DNA of 11,873 nucleotides from Parachlamydiaceae bacterium (GCA_013815395.1 JACDGH010000057.1:1-11873), one strand, 5' to 3'; numbered from the stretch's first letter, positions 1 through 6,701 are shown. Notes: a model not told the origin generated them from the letters alone. Numbers and translations: made by a program.

Positions 1-155
1 CCCTTTGGGTGATACTGACTTCTACACAGATCCGGATCTGCATAGGTAAGCTTCGTTGGTTATTACACCACCTCACTGTTTAAGACTAAGTTTATGGTTC
101 TGCCAGTCGCGCGGTAGCCAGGGCGTCTTTCGCCTGCTTTCCACCAAACAAAGGG
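1..155. other. Possible structured RNA of unknown family (no gene recognised)
   Basis: No credible open frame covers this stretch. The ends are complementary: CCCTTTG at 1-7 matches CAAAGGG at 149-155, and GGT at 8-10 can continue the pairing with ACC at 143-145. Inside are a GGCG-TCTTT-CGCC hairpin (122-134) and a perfect 14-bp palindrome (27-40). The GC-rich 101-136 stretch stands out from the AT-rich DNA after 156. I compared it by eye with tRNA, tmRNA, RNase P RNA, 5S, 6S, SRP RNA and common riboswitches and found no diagnostic core. The strand cannot be set, because inverted pairing works on both strands. The structure might also extend left of the window. It is a candidate only. Confidence 0.3.
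27..40. repeat. Perfect 14-bp palindrome
   Basis: CAGATCCGGATCTG reads the same on both strands. It could be a protein-binding site or the tip of a stem inside the possible structured RNA at 1-155. No regulator can be assigned. Confidence 0.5.
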
Positions 156-178
156 AAACAGAAATTAGAAAAAGTTCA

Positions 179-194
179 AAGTTTTTTAAAACTT
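179..194 (-). terminator. Weak AT-rich inverted repeat after the glycosyltransferase gene
   Basis: AAGTTTT (179-185) and AAAACTT (188-194) form a perfect inverted repeat about 30 bp beyond the minus-strand stop codon at 226-228. In the minus-strand transcript it is followed by a short U-rich stretch (CTTTTTC). The stem has one G-C pair per arm and a very short loop, so it would be a weak intrinsic terminator at best. Confidence 0.25.
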
Positions 195-225
195 AAAGTA
201 TTCAGCTTAGGGAGTAGCCTCTTGC

Positions 226-1413
226 TTAAATTATAGATTTATTTATCCTTTCTAAAATGGGAGGTAACTTTTCCAAAAGTTCTGCCACGCGTACATCCCA
301 CGTGTGATGCAGTAATACTTTCTCCCGTCCAAGTGCGGCAGCTTCCCGGCGCTTAGGCTCTTGCTTAATGATATCGTGGATAAATCCGCTCACATTTTCG
401 CGGTGTTTAGAGCTATAAAATACCACCCCTTCCCCTTCGCGAAATTGCTCGCGCAAATAGATGCTTTCGCTGGTTATCGCTAAGCAGCCGCAAGCTAAAG
501 CCGTAAATATGCGTTCATGTGTCCCATCTCTAAAGAATGGCATGCTGTTTAAAACAATTTTAGATTTTTTCATGATCTGCAGAGCTTCATTAAAGGGCAC
601 AGAGGGGTGAACTGTGACATTTTTTTGAGCGGCCAAGTAAGGTGCCCAACCTAAGATTCCAACAGCATTATCGGGAGAAAGTTCACCAAAAACATGTATC
701 TGAGTATCTTTGATTGAGCGGATCAATTCTACGCGATCTTTACCACGCGTATAATTGTCGAGATAATAATATAAGGTCATGAAATCTACGCCCTGTGGAT
801 CATTTCCTGTGGCATTCCACGCTTGCACTAGGGCTTGGGCCAGTGAAACACGTTCATCAGAAAACACAATATCGATAGCATCATCCAGCACTTTATTAAT
901 TGCTGCAGGATTGCGTTGCTGCCAAGAAACCCTTAAACTTTCGTAATCATAGCAACTTCCTAAAAAAACTACATCTAAAGGGCGATCCGCATTTTTCGGA
1001 GCAGCAAGCTCTTTTTCGACTGCATGCGGCCAAAAGAAAGCATTGGAGAAATTGTGGGAGCTGACAGCTGAGAGATCGCTGCGATCTACACAAGTCATGA
1101 TAGAATAAGGGCTTTCTACTAGGAAAGTTGAGTAAAATACAGGATCGACCAGAAAAGAAATATGGGGAGTTTCCAGAAAATCCCACAGAAATTTTTTTTC
1201 AGCTATGGGGTCCAAACTATTAAATGACGCGGTCACATCCGGCGCAAAGCGCTGGATGGCCCCAATAACATCTGCCCCCAAAGCCCCTTCGCGTGCGTCG
1301 ATAATTTGTGTTTCAATATTTTTGCGCTTTAGGGCCTCCGCCAACTTCTCTGTAAAATGGCGCTTTGATTCATATAAATTATAATTAGTGAGTAGAGATA
1401 TTTTTTTCAGCAT
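226..1413 (-). CDS. CgeB/DUF3880-like glycosyltransferase
   Basis: Predicted cytosolic sugar transferase of the CgeB-like, GT-B type; donor and acceptor are unknown. Numbering from the upstream ATG at 1434 (402 residues), the N-terminal half (about 10-150) looks like the DUF3880-type domain with the segment APDVTASFNSLDP. The C-terminal half (about 235-390) has the glycosyltransferase family 1 signature: KIVLNSMPFF, then GTHERIFTALACGCLAITSE at 304-323, and a closing HHTWDVRVAELL. No signal peptide or membrane segment is seen. I prefer the ATG at 1411-1413 (395 residues, MLKKISLLTNYN), because AAAGG lies 7 nt upstream of it. The ATG at 1434 has no Shine-Dalgarno site. The gene stands alone, divergent from the phosphoribosyltransferase gene. 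A role in surface polysaccharide or protein glycosylation is inference from the family. Confidence 0.75.
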   Translation of the reverse strand: MLKKISLLTNYNLYESKRHFTEKLAEALKRKNIETQIIDAREGALGADVIGAIQRFAPDVTASFNSLDPIAEKKFLWDFLETPHISFLVDPVFYSTFLVESPYSIMTCVDRSDLSAVSSHNFSNAFFWPHAVEKELAAPKNADRPLDVVFLGSCYDYESLRVSWQQRNPAAINKVLDDAIDIVFSDERVSLAQALVQAWNATGNDPQGVDFMTLYYYLDNYTRGKDRVELIRSIKDTQIHVFGELSPDNAVGILGWAPYLAAQKNVTVHPSVPFNEALQIMKKSKIVLNSMPFFRDGTHERIFTALACGCLAITSESIYLREQFREGEGVVFYSSKHRENVSGFIHDIIKQEPKRREAAALGREKVLLHHTWDVRVAELLEKLPPILERINKSII

Positions 1414-1539
1414 AGCCTTGCCTTTTTTTGCCATTTCAGATGATATGGAATATATCCTATAGAAAGGGAATCTGCAATTGGGAAGTGTATCAAGCCCCTT
1501 TTTGTTATCCTAAAATGTGGTCATATAAAGGAAAATATA

Positions 1540-2187
1540 ATGATTTTTAAAGATCGCTTCGAAGCAGGCAAATTATTAGTCCCTTATCTTACAAAATACA
1601 AAAATAATTCCGATACAGTTGTGCTAGGCTTGGCGCGCGGTGGAGTGGTGACAGCGGGGGCTGTAGCTCAAGGTCTCCATCTTCCGCTGGATGTATTATG
1701 TCCAAGAAAAATAGGAGCACCTTTGAACCCCGAATTGGCTATTGGAGCCATTAGTGATCAAGGGGAGCCATTGCTGAATGGGGATTTAATTGATCAACTT
1801 GCTGTTTCCCGGCAACATATTGATGAGACTATAGCTCGAGAAAGAAAGATTGCTCAAGCACGACTGAAAAAATTTCGTCAAAATCGCAAATGCATTCCAT
1901 TGGAAGGTAAAACAGTTATCATTGTGGATGATGGTTTGGCCACAGGCGCTACAATGCGCGCTGCCATTATGGGTGTAGAATCCCAGGGCGTAGAGCGCAT
2001 CATTGTGGCTATTCCGGTTTCACCACCTGACACATTAGATGAAATTAAAAAAAGAGTCGACGAGGTTGTTTGTCTAGCTGCACCGGCATACTTTGCCGCT
2101 GTCGGTCAATTCTACCAAAACTTTTCTCAAACCGATGATGACGAAGTTGTGGCTGTATTATTTGCTTTTAATAATATGCTTATTTAA
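1540..2187 (+). CDS. Phosphoribosyltransferase-domain protein (COG1926 type)
   Basis: A 215-residue type I PRTase-fold protein expected to bind 5-phosphoribosyl-1-pyrophosphate in the cytosol. The acceptor base or other substrate is unknown. The PRPP-binding loop is intact at about 126-139 (VIIVDDGLATGATM), with the two acidic residues followed by the ATGAT loop. The N-terminal segments VVLGLARGGVVTA (28-40) and PRKIGAPLNPELAIGAI (55-71), and a C-terminal VGQFYQNFSQTDDDEVV, match the general COG1926 pattern rather than hypoxanthine or adenine salvage enzymes. Length is usual for the family. The start is supported by AAAGGA at 1527-1532, 7 nt before the ATG. The last ten codons overlap the end of topA on the opposite strand. 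No functional partner is visible nearby. Confidence 0.8.
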   Translation: MIFKDRFEAGKLLVPYLTKYKNNSDTVVLGLARGGVVTAGAVAQGLHLPLDVLCPRKIGAPLNPELAIGAISDQGEPLLNGDLIDQLAVSRQHIDETIARERKIAQARLKKFRQNRKCIPLEGKTVIIVDDGLATGATMRAAIMGVESQGVERIIVAIPVSPPDTLDEIKKRVDEVVCLAAPAYFAAVGQFYQNFSQTDDDEVVAVLFAFNNMLI

Positions 2188-4851
2188 CAGGGCAGTCATT
2201 TTAAACATGTCCACCGCTTCTGTTGTCCCAAACACTTTTGCCATTAATCCATCAGGATGAATTAAACGCTTGTTTTTTGGATCTTGCAAATTGTGGGCGC
2301 GAATATAATTCCACACATTTTTCAATGCTTCCGCGCGCGGCAAGTTAGCACTGCCGACAATCGCCGCTAATTCAGGGGTGACATCCACAGCTGCAGATTG
2401 ACGTACTTTTTTCGGTTTTTCAACTTTTTCTTTTGTTACTTTTTCTTTCACCACTTTTGTCGTTTTAAAAGTTTTAGATGCTTTAGAGGTTTTAGTAGTT
2501 TTGGCAGTAGCGCTTTTTTTAGAAACCGTCTTTTCTTTAGTTTCTTTGTCATCTGCGCCTTTAGCGCCACCCTTTTTAAAGCCAGGCTTAGTCTTTTTGA
2601 CATAGGCTGTGCGCGGATGTTCCGGATATTTTTCAGAGAGCTGCTCCAGGTTATTGACAATCACATCGCATTCAGGGAATGTGCTGCAGGAATAAAATGT
2701 TTTTCCATAGCGCGATTTGCGCGCGGAAATATGTCCGGTGCATCCAATTGCTGGACAAGCCGGCATGTCTTCTAGCGATAATATCACTTCCCCTTTTTTG
2801 GGGATATTAATAATGCCTTTGCAATCTGGATAGCCGGTACAGCCTAAAAAGGCTCCAAAGCGTCCATGGCGGAGTTTCATAGGCTTTTGGCAAAGGGGAC
2901 ATTCTTGTTCCCAATTGAAATCTTCTGCATACTCATCCTTATTGAAATTAACTTCTTCAATAGGCGCGGAATAAGTGCACTCAGGGTAACGTGAGCAGCC
3001 GTAAAAATATTTATTTTTAAACCAAACTTTTTGTAATTTAGAACCGCAAGTAGGGCAATCGATATCAGTTAATACCTTAGGTACGAAGCCTTCTTTTTCG
3101 GCAATTAAAAGTGTAGGACTAAATTCTGTCCAGAAATCGCCGATTAATTTGCGCCATTCTTTCTTCCCCTCTGCAATAAGCTCCAAGTCATCTTCCATGA
3201 TCGCTGTAAACCCAATATTCATTATTTGTTGAAAATTGTTTTCCAGCAATAGAGCAATCACTTGTCCTAGCTCAGTGGGCTTTAGGCGTCCACTTTCTTT
3301 AATTGTGTATTCGCGACTTTGAATCTTATTCATAATTGTGGCGTAAGTCGATGGTCGCCCAATGCCTGATTTTTCGAGCTCTTTTACAAGCGATGCTTCT
3401 GTAAAACGGGGTGGGGGACGAGTAAAGACCTGATCAGATGATAAGTCCATTAGGTTCAAAGTCATGCCCTCTACAAGATTTGGTAGTATGCGGCTTTCAT
3501 CGTCCTTATCATCATCGTCGTTCTTTTCTTCATAAACAGCCAAAAATCCTTGGAATTTGATTTGTGAGCCTGTGGCTCTAACCATAATCCCCTCATCTCC
3601 GCCGACGATATCAGCGGAAACTGTATCGTAAACAGCTGGCATCATCTGGGATGCGAGGAATCGCCGCCAGATCAATTGATAAAGCATGAATTGTTCACGG
3701 CTGAGATATTGTTGAATTTTTTCAGGTGAATGCTGCAGATTAGCAGGGCGAATAGCTTCGTGGGCATCTTGCGCGCTTTTCTGCGAACTATATACTTTGG
3801 GCTGGGCGGGAATGAAGTCTTTGCCATAAGTGTTTAGGATATATTCCCGAACTTCTGTGATAGCTTCCGGTGCCACACGCACGGAGTCGGTACGCATATA
3901 GGTAATTAATCCCTCTGCGCCTTCATTGCCGAGGTCAATCCCTTCATAAAGAGATTGGGCTACACTCATTGTTCTTGCTGAAGAAAATCCATGGTGACGG
4001 CTGGCTTCTTGTTGCAATGTTGATGTAATAAAGGGGGGAACAGGATTGCGTCGTTTTTCTTTTTTCTCGACACTAATCACTTTGTAAGGAACATGCTTCA
4101 TGCGATTAATGACAGCATCAGCTATTTGCTTATTATTGACGATAGCCAGATCTTTTCCTGGAGTTGGTTCTTTATCCAGACGTTTGCCGTCCAAAGAATA
4201 TAAAGCAGCCCGAAATGTGCGCTCATCCTCAGCTGTTTTGAGAAGAGCAGCTAAATTCCAATACTCTACAGGAATAAAGGCCAAAATTTCTTTTTCTCTG
4301 TCGACAACTAATTTTAAGGCTACGGATTGCACACGTCCGGCAGAAACAGACCCTTCTTTACCTCTTTGGATGCGGCGATTGAGAAAAGGGGATATTTTAT
4401 AACCCACCATGCGGTCTAATAGACGGCGCGCTTGTTGCGCAAAAACCATGTTTAGATCGATATCCCTTGGATTTTCCAAGGCTTTAAGGACCGCATCTTT
4501 GGTGATAGAATTAAAGGTGACCCGTTTGATGTTGGCATTTTTCGGTAAAATTTCACTAATATGCCAGGCGATAGCTTCACCTTCGCGGTCGGGATCGGGA
4601 GAGAGGTAGATCGTATCGCATTCTTTGGCAGCTTGCTTTAATTTGGCAATCACCTTTTCTTTGTCCGGCATGACGACATAGGTCGGTTCGAAACCATTTT
4701 CAAGATCGATGCCAAATTCCTTTGGAGGCAGGTCGCGAATATGCCCTACAGAAGATTCCACTACAAATTCAGGACCAAGAAATTTTGTTAAAGTCTTGAT
4801 TTTTGTTGGGGACTCCACAATAATAAGAGATTTAGCTGTAGATTTAGCCAT
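2158..4851 (-). CDS. topA: DNA topoisomerase I with C-terminal SWIB domain
   Basis: Type IA topoisomerase that relaxes negative supercoils through a transient 5'-phosphotyrosine link. The 897 residues run: TOPRIM domain (about 7-120) with glutamate E13 in IVESPTK and the metal-binding DPDREGE at 85-91; core with GSVSAGRVQSVALK (167-180); active-site tyrosine Y318 in GLITYMRTDS; SGIGRPSTYA (495-504); three C4 zinc fingers (C599/602/619/625, C651/654/671/677, C699/704/722/728); a Lys/Thr-rich linker (about 752-818); and a SWIB/MDM2-like domain (about 820-895) with LPRAEALKNVWNYI and IHPDGLMAKVF. The SWIB fusion is characteristic of chlamydial TopA. GAGGAG at 4862-4867 lies 10 nt before the ATG. 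dprA lies 129 bp upstream on the same strand. Confidence 0.97.
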   Translation of the reverse strand: MAKSTAKSLIIVESPTKIKTLTKFLGPEFVVESSVGHIRDLPPKEFGIDLENGFEPTYVVMPDKEKVIAKLKQAAKECDTIYLSPDPDREGEAIAWHISEILPKNANIKRVTFNSITKDAVLKALENPRDIDLNMVFAQQARRLLDRMVGYKISPFLNRRIQRGKEGSVSAGRVQSVALKLVVDREKEILAFIPVEYWNLAALLKTAEDERTFRAALYSLDGKRLDKEPTPGKDLAIVNNKQIADAVINRMKHVPYKVISVEKKEKRRNPVPPFITSTLQQEASRHHGFSSARTMSVAQSLYEGIDLGNEGAEGLITYMRTDSVRVAPEAITEVREYILNTYGKDFIPAQPKVYSSQKSAQDAHEAIRPANLQHSPEKIQQYLSREQFMLYQLIWRRFLASQMMPAVYDTVSADIVGGDEGIMVRATGSQIKFQGFLAVYEEKNDDDDKDDESRILPNLVEGMTLNLMDLSSDQVFTRPPPRFTEASLVKELEKSGIGRPSTYATIMNKIQSREYTIKESGRLKPTELGQVIALLLENNFQQIMNIGFTAIMEDDLELIAEGKKEWRKLIGDFWTEFSPTLLIAEKEGFVPKVLTDIDCPTCGSKLQKVWFKNKYFYGCSRYPECTYSAPIEEVNFNKDEYAEDFNWEQECPLCQKPMKLRHGRFGAFLGCTGYPDCKGIINIPKKGEVILSLEDMPACPAIGCTGHISARKSRYGKTFYSCSTFPECDVIVNNLEQLSEKYPEHPRTAYVKKTKPGFKKGGAKGADDKETKEKTVSKKSATAKTTKTSKASKTFKTTKVVKEKVTKEKVEKPKKVRQSAAVDVTPELAAIVGSANLPRAEALKNVWNYIRAHNLQDPKNKRLIHPDGLMAKVFGTTEAVDMFKMTALLNKHIIKSK

Positions 4852-4925
4852 TTATCTGACACTCCTCAAAAGGTCTCATTTTTTACGTGTTGTAACAGAA
4901 AGCGATATTGATCATCTAGTATTAG

Positions 4926-4952
4926 AATATATTTTTTTTACATTATTGTCTA
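4926..4952 (-). promoter_or_regulatory. Candidate sigma-70-type promoter for topA
   Basis: Read on the minus strand, TAGACA (complement of 4947-4952, 4 of 6 matches to TTGACA) is followed after 15 nt, including an A8 tract, by TATATT (complement of 4926-4931, 5 of 6 matches to TATAAT). It lies in the 129-bp gap between dprA and topA. The spacer is short and AT-rich DNA produces such matches by chance, so confidence is low. topA could also be read through from dprA. Confidence 0.28.
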
Positions 4953-4980
4953 TCAGTAACTTGCACTAACTTTGATGTGA

Positions 4981-6075
4981 TTATTTCTTCTTATATATCT
5001 TTCCAGGAAATTCTTTGATTAATTTTTTTAATACAAGACTCATGAGAGTTCGTTGCACATGTTGCACTGGAAAGCAACTTAAATGCACCAGTTGTTCAAT
5101 ATTAACTTCTTCAGTAGGCATCAATTTTAGCAATGCCTCTTCTTCTGCATTGATCGCGCAGCGCACTTCATTCACGAGCGGAAGCATGACATGTCCGAAG
5201 AAATCATTGAAATGGGAGAGAATGTCTTGGGCGTTTTCTATTAATTGAGCCTGTCCATTTTTAATCAATAAATGATTTCCGCGAAAATTTTCATTGTCGG
5301 CCCGCCCTGGCAATGCAAATAACTTGCGTTTTTGGGTTAAAGCTCTGTCCATGGTGATCATGGCACCACTTTTAACAGGGGCTTCAATTAACAGTGTAGC
5401 CATAGTCATTCCGCTGACAATGCGATTGCGCTGTGGAAAATTCTGTCTTTCAGGGGATGTGGACATTGGAAATTCGCTGATTAAAGCCCCCTGGCGCGCA
5501 ATATTGCCGGCCAAGGCGATATTTTCTCTGGGGTAAATATTTGCTAAGCCAGAGCCAATCACGGCTAAAGTGCGGCCGCGTTCTAAAGCACCGCAATGGG
5601 CTGCCGTATCCACTCCGCGGGCGAGTCCACTCACAATGGTAAAGCCAGCCCCTGCCAAATCTTTAGCGATAGCCTCTGCCATTTCATTTCCATAGATGCT
5701 AGCATTGCGTGTGCCAACGATGGCGATACAACGCTGATCTTGAGGTTTGATTGAGCCTTGAACATATAATAGTATAGGATGATCAGGAATTTCTAGAAGA
5801 CGTTTTGGATAATGTGGGCTTGTATAAGGAATGAGGGTGACGCCATATTTATCTGCTAATTCGAGGTCTTTTTGCCAGGCTAGGTTGGTTTGCCAGCTAT
5901 TCCAATGGGGGGCAATGCGTTCAAATCCGCGCAGTGTGCCTATTTCTTTAGAAGAAGCCTGCAAAGCAAGGCGCGCCTCCCCGAAAGATTGTAATAAAAA
6001 GCGAATCTTGATTGCGCCCATACCGGAAGTCGCTGATAAAATTGCTAAAGCCTCAAGTTCAGTCAGATCCGCCAT
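4981..6075 (-). CDS. dprA: DNA processing protein DprA (Smf)
   Basis: DprA binds incoming single-stranded DNA and loads RecA during natural transformation; many non-competent bacteria also keep it. The Rossmann-like core is complete. Numbering from the possible TTG start at 6156: CIAIVGTRNASIYG (143-156), TIVSGLARGVDTAAH (173-187), LAVIGSGLANIYPREN (197-212), SEFPMSTSPERQNFPQRNR (227-245) and the KSGAMITMDRAL segment (262-273). Before it lies a SAM-like N-terminal region (about 30-75), after it a winged-helix-like end (about 335-390). I place the start at the ATG at 6073-6075 (MADLTELEALAIL, 364 residues). The family begins about there, and the upstream TTG would sit within a possible promoter. 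Neither start has a clear Shine-Dalgarno site. It probably shares transcripts with topA. Confidence 0.92.
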   Translation of the reverse strand: MADLTELEALAILSATSGMGAIKIRFLLQSFGEARLALQASSKEIGTLRGFERIAPHWNSWQTNLAWQKDLELADKYGVTLIPYTSPHYPKRLLEIPDHPILLYVQGSIKPQDQRCIAIVGTRNASIYGNEMAEAIAKDLAGAGFTIVSGLARGVDTAAHCGALERGRTLAVIGSGLANIYPRENIALAGNIARQGALISEFPMSTSPERQNFPQRNRIVSGMTMATLLIEAPVKSGAMITMDRALTQKRKLFALPGRADNENFRGNHLLIKNGQAQLIENAQDILSHFNDFFGHVMLPLVNEVRCAINAEEEALLKLMPTEEVNIEQLVHLSCFPVQHVQRTLMSLVLKKLIKEFPGKIYKKK

Positions 6076-6145
6076 GTGTATGCCGAAGTTTTGGTGTGTC
6101 GATGGGTTTTTTTTTGAAAATGGACGTATGGTAGTGTTGTTTATT

Positions 6146-6176
6146 TTAATAAGCAAGTGTTTAACGACTGCGTCAA
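6146..6176 (-). promoter_or_regulatory. Candidate promoter upstream of dprA
   Basis: On the minus strand TTGACG (complement of 6171-6176, 5 of 6 matches to the -35 consensus) is followed after 19 nt by TATTAA (complement of 6146-6151, 4 of 6 matches). If real, transcription would begin near 6139, downstream of the TTG codon at 6154-6156, which supports the ATG at 6073-6075 as the translation start. The spacer is longer than ideal. Confidence 0.25.
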
Positions 6177-6203
6177 AAATTGGGATAGCTTGAGGTTAAA
6201 ACC

Positions 6204-6405
6204 TTAAAGAAACAGAAGATAATCGACGTCGAATATCTTTTCCAATTTTTTAGCTATTTTCGCACTAATCGAACGCTCTCCACGTTCAATTTTTGATATG
6301 TTAGACTGCTCTACGCCAATAAAATTTCCAATACATCGGAATTAACGCAGTAGTAGAGTAAAATATTTCCTTGCGTAAGTTAAGCCACTCTTTTATAACG
6401 ACATT
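6204..6405 (-). pseudogene. Frameshifted remnant of an XRE-family helix-turn-helix regulator
   Basis: One minus-strand frame ending at the stop at 6204-6206 reads IGNFIGVEQSNISKIERGER and continues SISAKIAKKLEKIFDVDYLLFL. This is the recognition helix and last helices of an XRE/HTH_3 DNA-binding domain, with the usual SNISKIERGER signature. Going upstream this frame meets a stop (TAA, about 6345) before any usual start. Another frame, 6385-6405 and on, reads IKEWLNLRKEIFYS, which looks like the first helix of the same domain (typical form LRKxxxYSQEEL). The two halves are joined only by a frameshift around 6330-6350, and no ATG heads the first half. I read this as a decayed small regulator of about 60-65 residues. 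A working protein would need a sequencing error or recoding. It lies between the divergent dprA and kdpF genes. Confidence 0.65.
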
Positions 6406-6456
6406 TCATATAGAATTTTGTAGTTACTAGGAAATTGGGGTTCGGTCGCCTTTTGG

Positions 6457-6476
6457 TGATAGAATACCTCTATAAT
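6457..6476 (+). promoter_or_regulatory. Candidate -10 elements upstream of kdpFABCD
   Basis: A perfect TATAAT stands at 6471-6476. Eleven bases upstream is TGATAGAAT (6457-6465), an extended -10 form. Neither has a good TTGACA at 16-18 bp. If TATAAT is used, transcription would start near 6483 and leave a leader of about 110 nt before kdpF. The weak -35 would fit an activated promoter, which is inference. Confidence 0.35.
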
Positions 6477-6504
6477 CTCTGTGGTAGGTTTTTAAACACA
6501 GAGA
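6476..6504. repeat. 8-bp inverted repeat just downstream of the kdp TATAAT
   Basis: TCTCTGTG (6476-6483) and CACAGAGA (6497-6504) are perfect inverted copies separated by 13 nt. An alternative pairing, ACCTCT (6466-6471) with AGAGGT (6502-6507), shares the right arm. The repeat overlaps the expected transcription start of the TATAAT at 6471-6476, so it could be an operator or form a hairpin at the 5' end of the kdp message. There is no U-tract, so it is not a classic terminator. Confidence 0.45.
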
Positions 6505-6526
6505 GGTGTTTAATAAACGTAATAGG

Positions 6527-6550
6527 AAGTTTTCTTTAAAAGTTTTCTTT
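6527..6550 (+). promoter_or_regulatory. T-rich direct repeat, candidate response-regulator (KdpE-like) site
   Basis: AAGTTTTCTTT occurs twice, at 6527-6537 and 6540-6550, with a 13-bp period. Response regulators of the OmpR/PhoB family, including KdpE, bind as tandem dimers to direct repeats just upstream of a -10 element. Here TAAGAT (6564-6569, 4 of 6 to TATAAT) follows after 13 nt, 25 bp before the kdpF start. The geometry is suggestive, but the repeat is low-complexity and no kdpE gene is in the window. Confidence 0.35.
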
Positions 6551-6593
6551 TTTTTAAGAACCCTAAGATTTGAAACTTTATTGATAGGGATAT

Positions 6594-6683
6594 ATGCAAA
6601 GTGATTTTATAGTGGCCGCAGTTCTAGCTGTGTTTTTGCTTATCTATTTAACTTACACCATAATATATCCTGAAAAATTTTAA
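6594..6683 (+). CDS. kdpF: KdpF, small membrane subunit of the K+-transporting ATPase
   Basis: A 29-codon gene encoding MQSDFIVAAVLAVFLLIYLT followed by YTIIYPEKF. It has one hydrophobic helix (about residues 5-24) and the typical C-terminal Y-x-x-x-x-P-E-x-F ending of KdpF. In Escherichia coli the subunit is about the same size and stabilises the KdpABC complex in the inner membrane. AGGGA at 6586-6590 lies 3 nt before the ATG, a short spacing that suggests modest translation. It is the first gene of the operon, ending 18 nt before kdpA. Its size means automatic gene callers will often miss it. Identity rests on position, length, membrane helix and the end motif together. Confidence 0.9.
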   Translation: MQSDFIVAAVLAVFLLIYLTYTIIYPEKF

Positions 6684-6701
6684 TTAGTTGGGAAATGAAT
6701 T

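Noticed and set aside
2..49. Tail of a plus-strand gene ending PLGDTDFYTDPDLHR at a TAA at 47-49
   Set aside because: Fifteen codons without a recognisable motif cannot be told from chance. The same bases take part in the inverted pairing noted for 1-155.
1..225. tRNA, tmRNA, RNase P RNA, T-box or riboswitch at the left edge
   Set aside because: There is no T-loop GGTTCRA, no tmRNA tag or conserved 5' end, no RNase P P4 core and no riboswitch core. The minus-strand TGGCTACCGCG resembles the T-box TGGNACCGCG only with an extra base, and no downstream tRNA-related gene follows.
2398..2775. Long plus-strand open frame opposite the 3' part of topA, rich in Phe and Cys
   Set aside because: It is the antisense reading of the Lys-rich linker and zinc-finger codons of topA, with no recognisable domain or ribosome binding site. 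The same applies to other open frames opposite topA, dprA, kdpA and kdpB.
3494..3520. DDDDK sequence inside TopA (residues about 445-449), resembling an enterokinase cleavage tag
   Set aside because: It lies in an ordinary acidic surface loop (EEKNDDDDKDDES) within a continuous native gene. Nothing suggests a construct or vector.
6538..6560. Intrinsic terminator in the T-rich stretch before kdpF
   Set aside because: TTCTT and AAGAA can pair across a T-run, but the stem is only 5 bp and almost all A-T, and no gene on the plus strand ends upstream.
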